In this document: positions 26,277-33,686 of the stretch, one piece after another
How the letters are laid out: each line of letters starts with the position of its first letter
Numbering within the stretch: the stretch's first letter is position 1
Source: Flavobacteriales bacterium
GTDB lineage: Bacteria; Bacteroidota; Bacteroidia; UBA10329
Assembly: GCA_016124845.1 (NCBI GenBank)
Contig: WGMW01000009.1
Span: forward strand, 213,624-263,626
Length of the DNA: 50,003 bases
Direction of reading: 5' to 3'
The notes under the pieces: model-generated
Database searches by the model: none
What the model was told of the DNA's origin: nothing
Seen by the model: only the letters and a program-made list of their open reading frames with translations
Translations under genes and position numbers: made by a program

Positions 26277-28112
26277 ATGGCAAGAAGAGACAGATTGGAC
26301 ACGGAAGACCTGCCGAAAGTGAAAGTTTCGGGCGAAAGCATCAGAAAAGTCTCGCGGCTTTTCGGCTACTTCAAGCCGCATCGATGGAAATATTATCTGG
26401 GACTTTTCTTCCTGTTTCTGACCAGCCTTACCGCTCTCATCTTCCCAAAATTGCTAGGAGATATGGTGGATTCGGCCGAGACCGCCATGCTTCAGGACAT
26501 CAATCGCATTGCGCTGATTCTGTTCGCTGTATTCATTCTACAGGCCATTTTCTCGTTTTTCCGCATTTACCTGTTTGTGAACGTGACGGAGCACGTGCTG
26601 GCCGACCTGCGGAAGGACACCTACAACAAGTTGATCCGCTTGCCGATGTCGTTCTTCTCGCAGAACCGTGTGGGCGAAATGAACAGCCGCATCGCCACGG
26701 ACATCAACATGCTTTCGGATACGTTCACAACAGTTGTTGCGGAATTTCTGCGGCAGTCCATGTTGATCGTGGGCGGTATCGCATTCCTCGCTTACACCTC
26801 CATCGAACTAACACTTGTAATGCTCTGCATTGTGCCGTTGGTGGCAGTTTTCGCGGTCGTTTTCGGAAGAATGATCCGAAGAATTTCGAAGGAAACACAG
26901 GACAGAATTGCTGAATCGAACACCATTGTAGAAGAAACACTGGCTGGCATCACAAATGTGAAATCGTTTGCCAATGAGGTGTACGAAAGTGTGCGCTATG
27001 CGAAAAGCACCGATGCCATCATCGAGAAAGCGCTTCAAGGTGCCAAAGCACGTGGGTTTTTCGCATCGTTCATCATCTTCTGTCTTTTCGGGTCCATCGT
27101 TGGTGTGATCTGGTACGGAGCAACGCTCGTCAATCAGGACATTGCGCGACTGGCCGCTGACCCGACCATTCCAGAAGACCAACTCTTCACACTCGGAAAG
27201 CTGATTCAGTTTGTACTCTATTCGGTTTTTGTGGGTGCTTCCATTGGCGGCATTGCGGAGATGTATGCACAGATTCAGAAAGCGATCGGTGCCGCTGAAC
27301 GCATTCTCGAGATCATGGACGAAGAGCCTGAGCCTTATAATGCAGGCAAAGCCTCCGCTGGAATAGAGGCCATTTCGGGGGCGTTGAAATTCGATCATGT
27401 CCAGTTCCGTTATCCGAGCCGCCCAGATATTTCGGTATTGAATGGTGTGAGTTTTGAAGCGAAACAAGGCGAAACGGTGGCACTTGTCGGGCCGTCAGGT
27501 TCTGGGAAATCGACCATTGCTTCATTGGTGCTTCGGTTCTACGACCCCAATTCTGGAACGATTACGATCGATGGCATCGACTCGAAAGAAATGGATCTGA
27601 CCTTCCTTCGAAATCAGATGGCCATCGTTCCGCAGGATGTGATCCTGTTCGGAGGAACGATCCGCGAGAACATCGAGTACGGGAAACCAGGAGCATCGCT
27701 TGAAGAAATTGAAGCCGCAGCCAAAAAGGCGAACGCGCACATTTTCATAGATAGTTTCCCAGAAAAGTATGACACCGTTGTGGGTGAACGCGGCATTCAG
27801 CTTTCTGGCGGTCAACGCCAGCGAATTGCCATTGCGCGTGCAGTTTTAAAAGATCCGCGCATCTTGATCTTGGACGAAGCCACCAGCTCGCTCGATTCTG
27901 AATCGGAACGTTTGGTTCAAGAAGCGTTGGACAAACTGATGGTGGGAAGAACTTCTTTGGTCATTGCACATCGACTTTCAACCATTCGCAAAGCAGATAG
28001 AATTCTGGTGCTGGACAAAGGTCTCATCTCCGAAAACGGGAAACACGAAGAATTACTTGCGAAGGAAAACGGCCTGTACAAAGGGCTGTTGGAATTGCAG
28101 ATGCAAGCCTAA
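26277..28112 (+). CDS. ABC exporter, MsbA-like half-transporter
   Basis: A 611-residue protein with a six-helix membrane domain (about 35-340) fused to an ATPase domain. It carries Walker A GPSGSGKS at 405-412, the Q-loop region AIVPQDVILFGG, the signature LSGGQRQRIAIARAVLKDP, Walker B ILILDEATSSLDSESE and the H-loop IAHRLSTIR. Such half-transporters form homodimers and export lipids, lipid A or drugs; MsbA-like lipid flipping is the usual annotation in this phylum but the substrate is not visible. The initial hydrophilic 35 residues are cytoplasmic. Its stop overlaps the end of the converging rsmG gene by four bases. Confidence 0.93.
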   Translation: MARRDRLDTEDLPKVKVSGESIRKVSRLFGYFKPHRWKYYLGLFFLFLTSLTALIFPKLLGDMVDSAETAMLQDINRIALILFAVFILQAIFSFFRIYLFVNVTEHVLADLRKDTYNKLIRLPMSFFSQNRVGEMNSRIATDINMLSDTFTTVVAEFLRQSMLIVGGIAFLAYTSIELTLVMLCIVPLVAVFAVVFGRMIRRISKETQDRIAESNTIVEETLAGITNVKSFANEVYESVRYAKSTDAIIEKALQGAKARGFFASFIIFCLFGSIVGVIWYGATLVNQDIARLAADPTIPEDQLFTLGKLIQFVLYSVFVGASIGGIAEMYAQIQKAIGAAERILEIMDEEPEPYNAGKASAGIEAISGALKFDHVQFRYPSRPDISVLNGVSFEAKQGETVALVGPSGSGKSTIASLVLRFYDPNSGTITIDGIDSKEMDLTFLRNQMAIVPQDVILFGGTIRENIEYGKPGASLEEIEAAAKKANAHIFIDSFPEKYDTVVGERGIQLSGGQRQRIAIARAVLKDPRILILDEATSSLDSESERLVQEALDKLMVGRTSLVIAHRLSTIRKADRILVLDKGLISENGKHEELLAKENGLYKGLLELQMQA

Positions 28113-28759
28113 AACCTCGGCACCCAAACCACCATTTTCGTATCGAAAAACTCCTCTTCAAACAGGTCGCTGATCTTGTAGAGATTGGCTTTAACCCGTG
28201 CTTCAATGATCTCTTCGGTCAGGTCACCGCCTTTCAGGCAGATCAAACCTGTAACCGCTTTCTTGCTTTTAGAGTCGAGTTTACCATTGAGCCAGTTCTT
28301 GAGTTTGAGCAATGGCGCCACCGCACGCGTAACGATCACATCATACTTTTCCTTCACCTGCTCCATCCGAGCCTGTTCGGCTTTCACGTTTGTTAATCCG
28401 ATCTGAGCAGCTACTGCATCAACCACTTTTATCTTCTTGCCAATGCTATCAACCAAATGAAACTGACAGTTTGGAAACATGATGGCCAACGGAATACCTG
28501 GGAAACCGCCACCAGTTCCTACGTCCAGAACACGACTTCCGTCTTCAAAATTGGCAACCGCAGCAATCGCCAACGAATGCAGCACGTGTCGCTCGTAGAA
28601 CAAATGGAAATCCTTACGCGAAACCACGTTTATCTGCGCGTTCCATTCTTCATAAGCATCATACAGCGCGGCAAACTGCTGCTTCTGCACATCGCTCAGT
28701 TCAGTAAAATACTTGAGGATGATCTCCCACGAAACGGGAGCTGAATCTACTGGATTCAA
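28109..28759 (-). CDS. rsmG: 16S rRNA m7G527 methyltransferase
   Basis: RsmG methylates N7 of G527 in 16S rRNA using S-adenosylmethionine. The 216 residues match the family size. The N-terminal helix region YEEWNAQINVVSRKD (36-50) with ERHVLHSLAIA follows the family pattern, and RVLDVGTGGGFPGIPLAI (76-92) is the SAM-binding loop. Later, VTRAVAPLLKLKNW is the characteristic RAV[AP] motif. It overlaps the upstream sigma factor gene by four bases, so it belongs to the GT2-sigma-rsmG unit, and it converges with the ABC exporter gene. Confidence 0.96.
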   Translation of the reverse strand: MNPVDSAPVSWEIILKYFTELSDVQKQQFAALYDAYEEWNAQINVVSRKDFHLFYERHVLHSLAIAAVANFEDGSRVLDVGTGGGFPGIPLAIMFPNCQFHLVDSIGKKIKVVDAVAAQIGLTNVKAEQARMEQVKEKYDVIVTRAVAPLLKLKNWLNGKLDSKSKKAVTGLICLKGGDLTEEIIEARVKANLYKISDLFEEEFFDTKMVVWVPRF

Positions 28760-29370
28760 ATCTTCTCTTTGCTGTTCTTAAGGATGTTGTAGAGGAATTC
28801 ACGGGCGCGGAACAACTGTGCTTTCACCGTTCCCAACGGAAGGTCGAGTTCCTGCGCGATCTCTTCGTAAGAATACTCTTTGAAGTAACGCAACTCAACC
28901 AGCGTGCGGTAACGCGGCTTCAATTTTTCCACCACGCCATGCATCAGAATTTTCTTCTGTTGCTTGATGTAGGTCTCCTCTGGGTCCAACGTTCCCGAAG
29001 GAACATCCATGGTCATTTCGCCACCGTCATTTCCTTCTATCGGCTTATCCAACGAAAGCAGATTCTTCTTCTTCTTTCGGATGAAATCGATGCAATTGTT
29101 GGACGCGATCTTGAACAGCCACGTGCTGAAAGCGTAGTTAGGAGTGTACTGATGGAGCTTATTGAACGCCTTTCCGAAAGCTTCGATGGTCAGATCGTCC
29201 GCATCATCACGGTTATTGACCATTTTGAGCAGCATGAAATAAATGCTGTCGCGATAACGGTCCATCAGTTGCGCATACGCCTTCTGATCGCCATTATCGA
29301 TGGCTGCCCGCACAAGACGGTAATCCAACATGGCTTTTTCGGAAAGATCGGGATTGACTTCTACCTCCAT
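28756..29370 (-). CDS. ECF-type RNA polymerase sigma factor
   Basis: A 204-residue sigma-70-family protein with only regions 2 and 4. Region 2 runs from about 35 to 105 (RDSIYFMLLKMVNNRDDADD, then FSTWLFKIASNNCIDFIRKK), and region 4 covers about 145-200 (RTLVELRYFKEYSYEEIAQE, LPLGTVKAQLFRAREFL), the -35 recognition helix-turn-helix. The linker between them is long and acidic. ECF sigma factors usually sit beside an anti-sigma gene; none is found here. Instead the gene overlaps GT2 by ten bases and rsmG by four, so it is transcribed with them. The regulon is unknown. Confidence 0.95.
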   Translation of the reverse strand: MEVEVNPDLSEKAMLDYRLVRAAIDNGDQKAYAQLMDRYRDSIYFMLLKMVNNRDDADDLTIEAFGKAFNKLHQYTPNYAFSTWLFKIASNNCIDFIRKKKKNLLSLDKPIEGNDGGEMTMDVPSGTLDPEETYIKQQKKILMHGVVEKLKPRYRTLVELRYFKEYSYEEIAQELDLPLGTVKAQLFRAREFLYNILKNSKEKI

Positions 29371-30497
29371 CTAATGGGTGGTTTTATTCGGTTTGAGAGG
29401 GCTACTGCCGTATTGAAAAACGGAGTGAACAGATCACCCAATAGCGAAAATAACAAAAGATCACGCGCGTCCAAGATGCGCGTCACCGCTGCGATGATCG
29501 ACAAATGAACGGTCCATTTGAGGAAAATACCACAAAGCGCCAACCAATACAATGTTTCCATCGACAGAAGTCCAAAAAAGGACAGGTAAAACAAAACATG
29601 GCTGAGCGTGAAAATTCCAAGAAATATTTTTGATAAGAGTTTGTAGAAACTCCCAGTTGAAAGATGGCGCCTTTTCTGCAGCCACCATGCAGCCCACGAT
29701 TCTGGTGCCGCTGAAAGCGTTTGCGCTTCCTTTCTGGTTTCTACGGTTGTGTTCCTTCCCGATGCCACCTCATTCACCAGAAGATCATCGTCTCCCGATG
29801 AAATATGACGGTGTTTGATGAAGCCCTTGGTTTGAAAAAACAGCTCCTTTTGATAGGCCAGATTGCGTCCAACTCCCATGTACGGCAAACCTGCCAACGC
29901 GTACGACATGTATTGCATGGCGATGTGAACGGACTCGTAACGGTAGAACATGTTCAAAAGGCCCGAACGCTTTTCGAACCCCCCAAAACCGAGCACCAAC
30001 TTCTTCTCGCCTTTCAATCCTTCGGTCATGTAGCGCAACCAATGTTTGGATGTCGGCCTGCAATCGGCATCGGTGAATAACAGATGCTCATACTTAGCGC
30101 CTTTTATCCCCATGGAAATGGCGAATTTCTTTCCTCGGATGCGCACATTCTCACGTGTAAGGTTGATCACGCGCAAGTGGGGATATTTCTGTTGCCACGA
30201 TTGCAGCATCAGATCTGTTTCATCCAACGAATGATCGTTCACTACGATCACTTCGAATTCAGGATAATCCTGTTCCAATACAGACTGAAGGTTTTTCTTG
30301 AGATTGTCCTCTTCATTCCAAGCGCAGATGATGACCGAAACAGGTTCATTCGAACCCACACTTTGAGTGGGGCGATGAAACGCCAAACGTGCGAAGAAGA
30401 ACGCATAATAGAACAACTGGACCAGCAGCGAACCGATGAAAACAATGGCCAACGTCAATTGCCAGATCGGAAGCGAATGAAGGTCGATGATTTCCAT
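29361..30497 (-). CDS. Membrane-bound glycosyltransferase, GT2 family
   Basis: A 378-residue protein with an N-terminal membrane helix, a GT-A catalytic domain (about 45-280) and two or three C-terminal membrane segments. Motifs are VSVIICAWNEEDNL, VIVVNDHSLDETD, the metal-binding LLFTDADCRP (Asp143, Asp145), and the QKRRHLSTG stretch that stands for the QxxRW motif of processive GT2 enzymes. The SSGDDDLL acid region lies before it. It may extend or attach sugars at the inner membrane. ATG at 30497 is chosen over 30536 because a TAnnTTTG promoter box lies between them at 30510-30517. The 3' end overlaps the sigma factor gene. Confidence 0.9.
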   Translation of the reverse strand: MEIIDLHSLPIWQLTLAIVFIGSLLVQLFYYAFFFARLAFHRPTQSVGSNEPVSVIICAWNEEDNLKKNLQSVLEQDYPEFEVIVVNDHSLDETDLMLQSWQQKYPHLRVINLTRENVRIRGKKFAISMGIKGAKYEHLLFTDADCRPTSKHWLRYMTEGLKGEKKLVLGFGGFEKRSGLLNMFYRYESVHIAMQYMSYALAGLPYMGVGRNLAYQKELFFQTKGFIKHRHISSGDDDLLVNEVASGRNTTVETRKEAQTLSAAPESWAAWWLQKRRHLSTGSFYKLLSKIFLGIFTLSHVLFYLSFFGLLSMETLYWLALCGIFLKWTVHLSIIAAVTRILDARDLLLFSLLGDLFTPFFNTAVALSNRIKPPIRWR

Positions 30498-30509
30498 GGA
30501 TGCGTGCGG

Positions 30510-30517
30510 CAAAGCTA
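30510..30517 (-). promoter_or_regulatory. -7 element of the GT2-sigma-rsmG unit
   Basis: The minus strand reads TAGCTTTG, an exact TAnnTTTG match, 12 bases before the ATG at 30497. It decides the start: the alternative upstream start codon at 30536 would precede the promoter. No -33 TTG at the right distance was seen. Confidence 0.55.
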
Positions 30518-30541
30518 ACCAACGGCTGAAGGGCATTTAAG

Positions 30542-30549
30542 TACATTTG
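30542..30549 (+). promoter_or_regulatory. -7 element of tgt
   Basis: TACATTTG matches TAnnTTTG and ends 15 bases before the tgt ATG at 30565. It lies 25 bases from the opposite-facing element at 30510-30517, so the two divergent promoters almost touch. Confidence 0.55.
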
Positions 30550-30564
30550 AGCCATCTTTTCAAC

Positions 30565-31701
30565 ATGGCATTGCGATTTAAACTGACGCACACCGACCCG
30601 AATTCCAAAGCACGGAGAGGGCAGATCACCACCGACCACGGAGTGATCGAAACGCCCATTTTCATGCCTGTGGGAACGCTCGGCACCGTAAAGGGCGTTC
30701 ACCAACAGGAACTGATCGATGAGGTGAAAGCGCAGATCATTCTTGGCAACACCTATCATCTGTATCTGCGGCCAGGAACAGATATACTGGAAGAGGCTGG
30801 TGGCCTGCACAAATTCATGAACTGGGAACACCCCATTCTGACCGATAGTGGTGGTTATCAGGTCTATTCGCTTTCCAACCAGCGGAAGATCAATGAGGAA
30901 GGCGTCACGTTCGCTTCGCATATTGACGGTTCCAAACACTTTTTCAGTCCAGAGGCTTCGATGGACATCCAGCGCAGCATTGGTGCGGACATCATTATGG
31001 CGTTTGACGAATGCACGCCTTATCCGTGCGAATACAGATACGCCAAAGATTCGATGGAAATGACGCACCGTTGGCTGAAACGCTGTTGCGACCACGTGGA
31101 CAACACCACACCGCTTTACGGTCATCATCAGTCGCTTTTCCCCATCGTTCAAGGTTCCACTTACAAGGATCTGCGCATCCAAAGTGCTGAAACCATCGCT
31201 TCATTCGAGCGGGAAGGAAACGCCATTGGTGGCCTCAGCGTGGGCGAACCTGACGAGGAAATGTACGCCATGACAAACATCGTGTGTGGCATTCTTCCAG
31301 AAGACAAACCGCGCTATCTAATGGGTGTGGGAACTCCCGCCAACCTTTTGGAGAACATCGCCTTGGGCATTGATATGTTCGATTGTGTAATGCCGACACG
31401 AAACGCACGCCATGGGCTCATCTTCACCTGGGATGGCATTATCAACATCAAGAACAAAAAGTGGGAACGCGATTTTTCCCCATTGGATGAAAATGGCACG
31501 AGTTCGGTCGACTCGATTTACAGCAGGGCGTATGTACGCCATCTGTTTGCCTCGAAGGAATTACTTGGTCCGCAGATAACCAGCATACACAATTTGGCGT
31601 TCTATTTGGAGTTGATGCGACAGGCGCGACTTCATATCGAAGCGGGTGATTTCCGCGCTTGGAAAGACCAGACCGTACCCAAACTTCTTACCCGACTGTA
31701 G
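30565..31701 (+). CDS. tgt: Queuine tRNA-ribosyltransferase (tRNA-guanine transglycosylase)
   Basis: Tgt exchanges guanine 34 for preQ1 in tRNAs with GUN anticodons. The 378-residue protein begins MALRFKLTHTDPNSKARRG; ATG at 30565 follows the promoter box. Active-site residues are present: Asp94 in LTDSGGYQVYS, and the nucleophile Asp273 in MFDCVMPTRNARHG. The substrate loop GGLSVGEP is intact. Odd: the bacterial zinc motif CxCxxC after PLD is replaced by ENGTSSVDS, so no cysteines are available there, although the SIHNLAFY histidine is kept. Whether this is a lineage trait cannot be told here. The lptG-type gene follows three bases after the stop. Confidence 0.96.
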   Translation: MALRFKLTHTDPNSKARRGQITTDHGVIETPIFMPVGTLGTVKGVHQQELIDEVKAQIILGNTYHLYLRPGTDILEEAGGLHKFMNWEHPILTDSGGYQVYSLSNQRKINEEGVTFASHIDGSKHFFSPEASMDIQRSIGADIIMAFDECTPYPCEYRYAKDSMEMTHRWLKRCCDHVDNTTPLYGHHQSLFPIVQGSTYKDLRIQSAETIASFEREGNAIGGLSVGEPDEEMYAMTNIVCGILPEDKPRYLMGVGTPANLLENIALGIDMFDCVMPTRNARHGLIFTWDGIINIKNKKWERDFSPLDENGTSSVDSIYSRAYVRHLFASKELLGPQITSIHNLAFYLELMRQARLHIEAGDFRAWKDQTVPKLLTRL

Positions 31702-31704
31702 CAG

Positions 31705-32784
31705 GTGCTTACACGGATCGATAGATATATTCTGAAGCAGTTTCTCGGAACGTTCTTCTTCATCATCGTGCTGATCATTTCCATCACGATCGTCTTCGAC
31801 ATCTCTGAAAAGATCGACAACTTCATCGCGCACCAGTTGTCCGTTTGGACCATCTTTTCTGAATATTACCTCTACTTCATCCCCTATTTCGCCAACCTGT
31901 TCAGCCCGCTTTTCATTTTTGTAGCGGTTATTCTGTTCACATCGCGCATGGCGTACCGTTCAGAAATTGTGGCCATTCTCAGCAGCGGTGTCAGCTTTTA
32001 TCGGATGATGGTCCCATACATGCTCGGATCCACAATTCTTGCCGCTATGAGTTTGGTTCTCAATCATTTCATCATCCCGAAAGCGAACGAAGGGCGGATA
32101 AAATTCGAGAATACCTACATCAATCAACCATGGAAATTTTACGGGCGGAACCAGCACTATCAGGTGGAGCCTGGCACCTTCATCTATTTTGATTCATACA
32201 GCGCGGAACGGATGACAGGCTACAAGTTCGCGTTGGAGAAATTCAAGGATGGAAAGCTTACCTACAAACTCATTTCCGACCACATCATTTACGATACCAC
32301 CATCAATAAATGGAGTGTAAAGAAATACTACGAACGCACATTTGATGGCGTAAAGGAAACCGTGCGTGAACACGAGCAGCTTGACACGGTATTTCCCTTC
32401 AAGCCATCCGATTTCAGCCAGCGGCTGAAAGTAGTGGAGGCCATGGATTACTGGCAGCTCAACGACTTCATTCATAGTGAAGAAATGCGCGGCTCAGACT
32501 ACGTGGATTACTTCCGTGTTGAGAAGGAAAAGCGCACGGCCATGCCGTTTGCAGCGTTCATTCTTACCATAATCGGTGTGAGTTTGGCCAGCCGAAAAGT
32601 ACGTGGCGGCATCGGTATGCACATCGGTTTAGGCATCGGACTCAGCTTTGCTTACATCCTTTTCATGCAGGTGTCGCAAACGTTCGCTATCGAAGGTAAC
32701 ATGAATGTGACCGTGGCCGTTTGGATTCCGAATATTCTGTTTCTGATTCTTGGAATTGTGATGCTTTTCAGGGCTCCGAAGTAG
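31705..32784 (+). CDS. LptF/LptG-family lipopolysaccharide export permease
   Basis: A 359-residue protein of the YjgP/YjgQ family. Three N-terminal membrane segments (the first RIDRYILKQFLGTFFFIIVL), a periplasmic beta domain of about 150 residues and three C-terminal helices make the standard LptF/G topology. VEKEKRTAMPFAAFILTIIG before the fourth segment is the coupling-helix region typical of the family. The protein pairs with a partner LptF/G and the LptB ATPase to extract lipopolysaccharide from the inner membrane. The start is GTG at 31705, three bases after the tgt stop, so the genes are coupled. Which of LptF or LptG it is cannot be decided from the sequence alone. Confidence 0.93.
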   Translation: MLTRIDRYILKQFLGTFFFIIVLIISITIVFDISEKIDNFIAHQLSVWTIFSEYYLYFIPYFANLFSPLFIFVAVILFTSRMAYRSEIVAILSSGVSFYRMMVPYMLGSTILAAMSLVLNHFIIPKANEGRIKFENTYINQPWKFYGRNQHYQVEPGTFIYFDSYSAERMTGYKFALEKFKDGKLTYKLISDHIIYDTTINKWSVKKYYERTFDGVKETVREHEQLDTVFPFKPSDFSQRLKVVEAMDYWQLNDFIHSEEMRGSDYVDYFRVEKEKRTAMPFAAFILTIIGVSLASRKVRGGIGMHIGLGIGLSFAYILFMQVSQTFAIEGNMNVTVAVWIPNILFLILGIVMLFRAPK

Positions 32785-32858
32785 TTAATTGCAGAAGGCT
32801 TCTTTCTTGAAAATAGATACTGAACAACTTGAATTGTAGTTTCAGTCTTAAACATCTA

Positions 32859-33602
32859 TTATTCTAAATCATGTAATTGAAATACTTCGTCAACCAGACT
32901 CTTCCTGATAGTAACATCCGAATTGTTCCTATCAACTTCAATCGCTGAAATGCACTTTCCAAGACTATCAACCTTCACCTCGTATGTGTTCACACAGATG
33001 TGGCAACCTGTAATCAGGTTTATCCAAACAGATGTATACCCATCTTGACTGAAAATCTTTAATCCTTCCATTGGAAATCTGCTTGAAATTGGAGTATAAC
33101 GCCAAACCTCATTCAAGTTATTATCAAATCGAACCAACTGAACTTCATTGTCGGTTTTCCAATGTTCTCCATAGAATCCGAAGTTTCCAAAAAGTACTGT
33201 CACTCCTTTTGTATCGCTCGACATATCAGCTACTTTGAAGTCATCCACTGCACGAAATTTTGCAACGTTTTGTCCTTCCACCTTCAATACCATGCTGAAA
33301 AGCCGGGCCGCAGAATACATTTTACGCTGATTCACAAAATAGAAGACCGAATCTTCGGTATACACATCATATAATGATGAGGAATCCGATAAATTCTGTT
33401 TCGATAGGGTCAAGACATCTTGAAAATTGTTCTCTCGAATTTCTCCTGAACCCAACTCCAAAAGTTTATCTCCCAAAATCAAATCCAAAGGGTTCGTTGT
33501 CTTGGCTGTTCCATCGTTGGTATTCAACTGTTTGGGTGAACAGGAGCTAAATGCAACCAACAGCATACCTATATATGTTTGCCGCAGATTCACATACATC
33601 AT
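32859..33602 (-). CDS. Lipoprotein of unknown function
   Basis: A 247-residue protein with a lipoprotein-type signal peptide: a short basic start (MMYVNLRQ), hydrophobic core (YIGMLLVAF) and SSC as the lipid-attachment Cys at about residue 21. The start at 33602 is kept because the next Met leaves too short a hydrophobic core. The mature part shows beta-strand-like repeats (KSADxx-type not recognisable), one CHIC pair near residue 205, and no known domain. I do not recognise the family. It stands alone between the converging lptG-type gene and the aro operon on the same strand, with no clear promoter box. Confidence 0.75.
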   Translation of the reverse strand: MMYVNLRQTYIGMLLVAFSSCSPKQLNTNDGTAKTTNPLDLILGDKLLELGSGEIRENNFQDVLTLSKQNLSDSSSLYDVYTEDSVFYFVNQRKMYSAARLFSMVLKVEGQNVAKFRAVDDFKVADMSSDTKGVTVLFGNFGFYGEHWKTDNEVQLVRFDNNLNEVWRYTPISSRFPMEGLKIFSQDGYTSVWINLITGCHICVNTYEVKVDSLGKCISAIEVDRNNSDVTIRKSLVDEVFQLHDLE

Positions 33603-33686
33603 TTGGTAGTTTTCGGTTAAACTAATTCGGGTTTATTCAATTGACGATTGAGTTCGAACGGGCCTTTTTGAAACGAGAAGATGTAA

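Noticed and set aside
30346-31182. Minus-strand frame (278 codons) antisense to tgt
   Set aside because: It covers the tgt promoter and coding region; tgt motifs prove the other strand.
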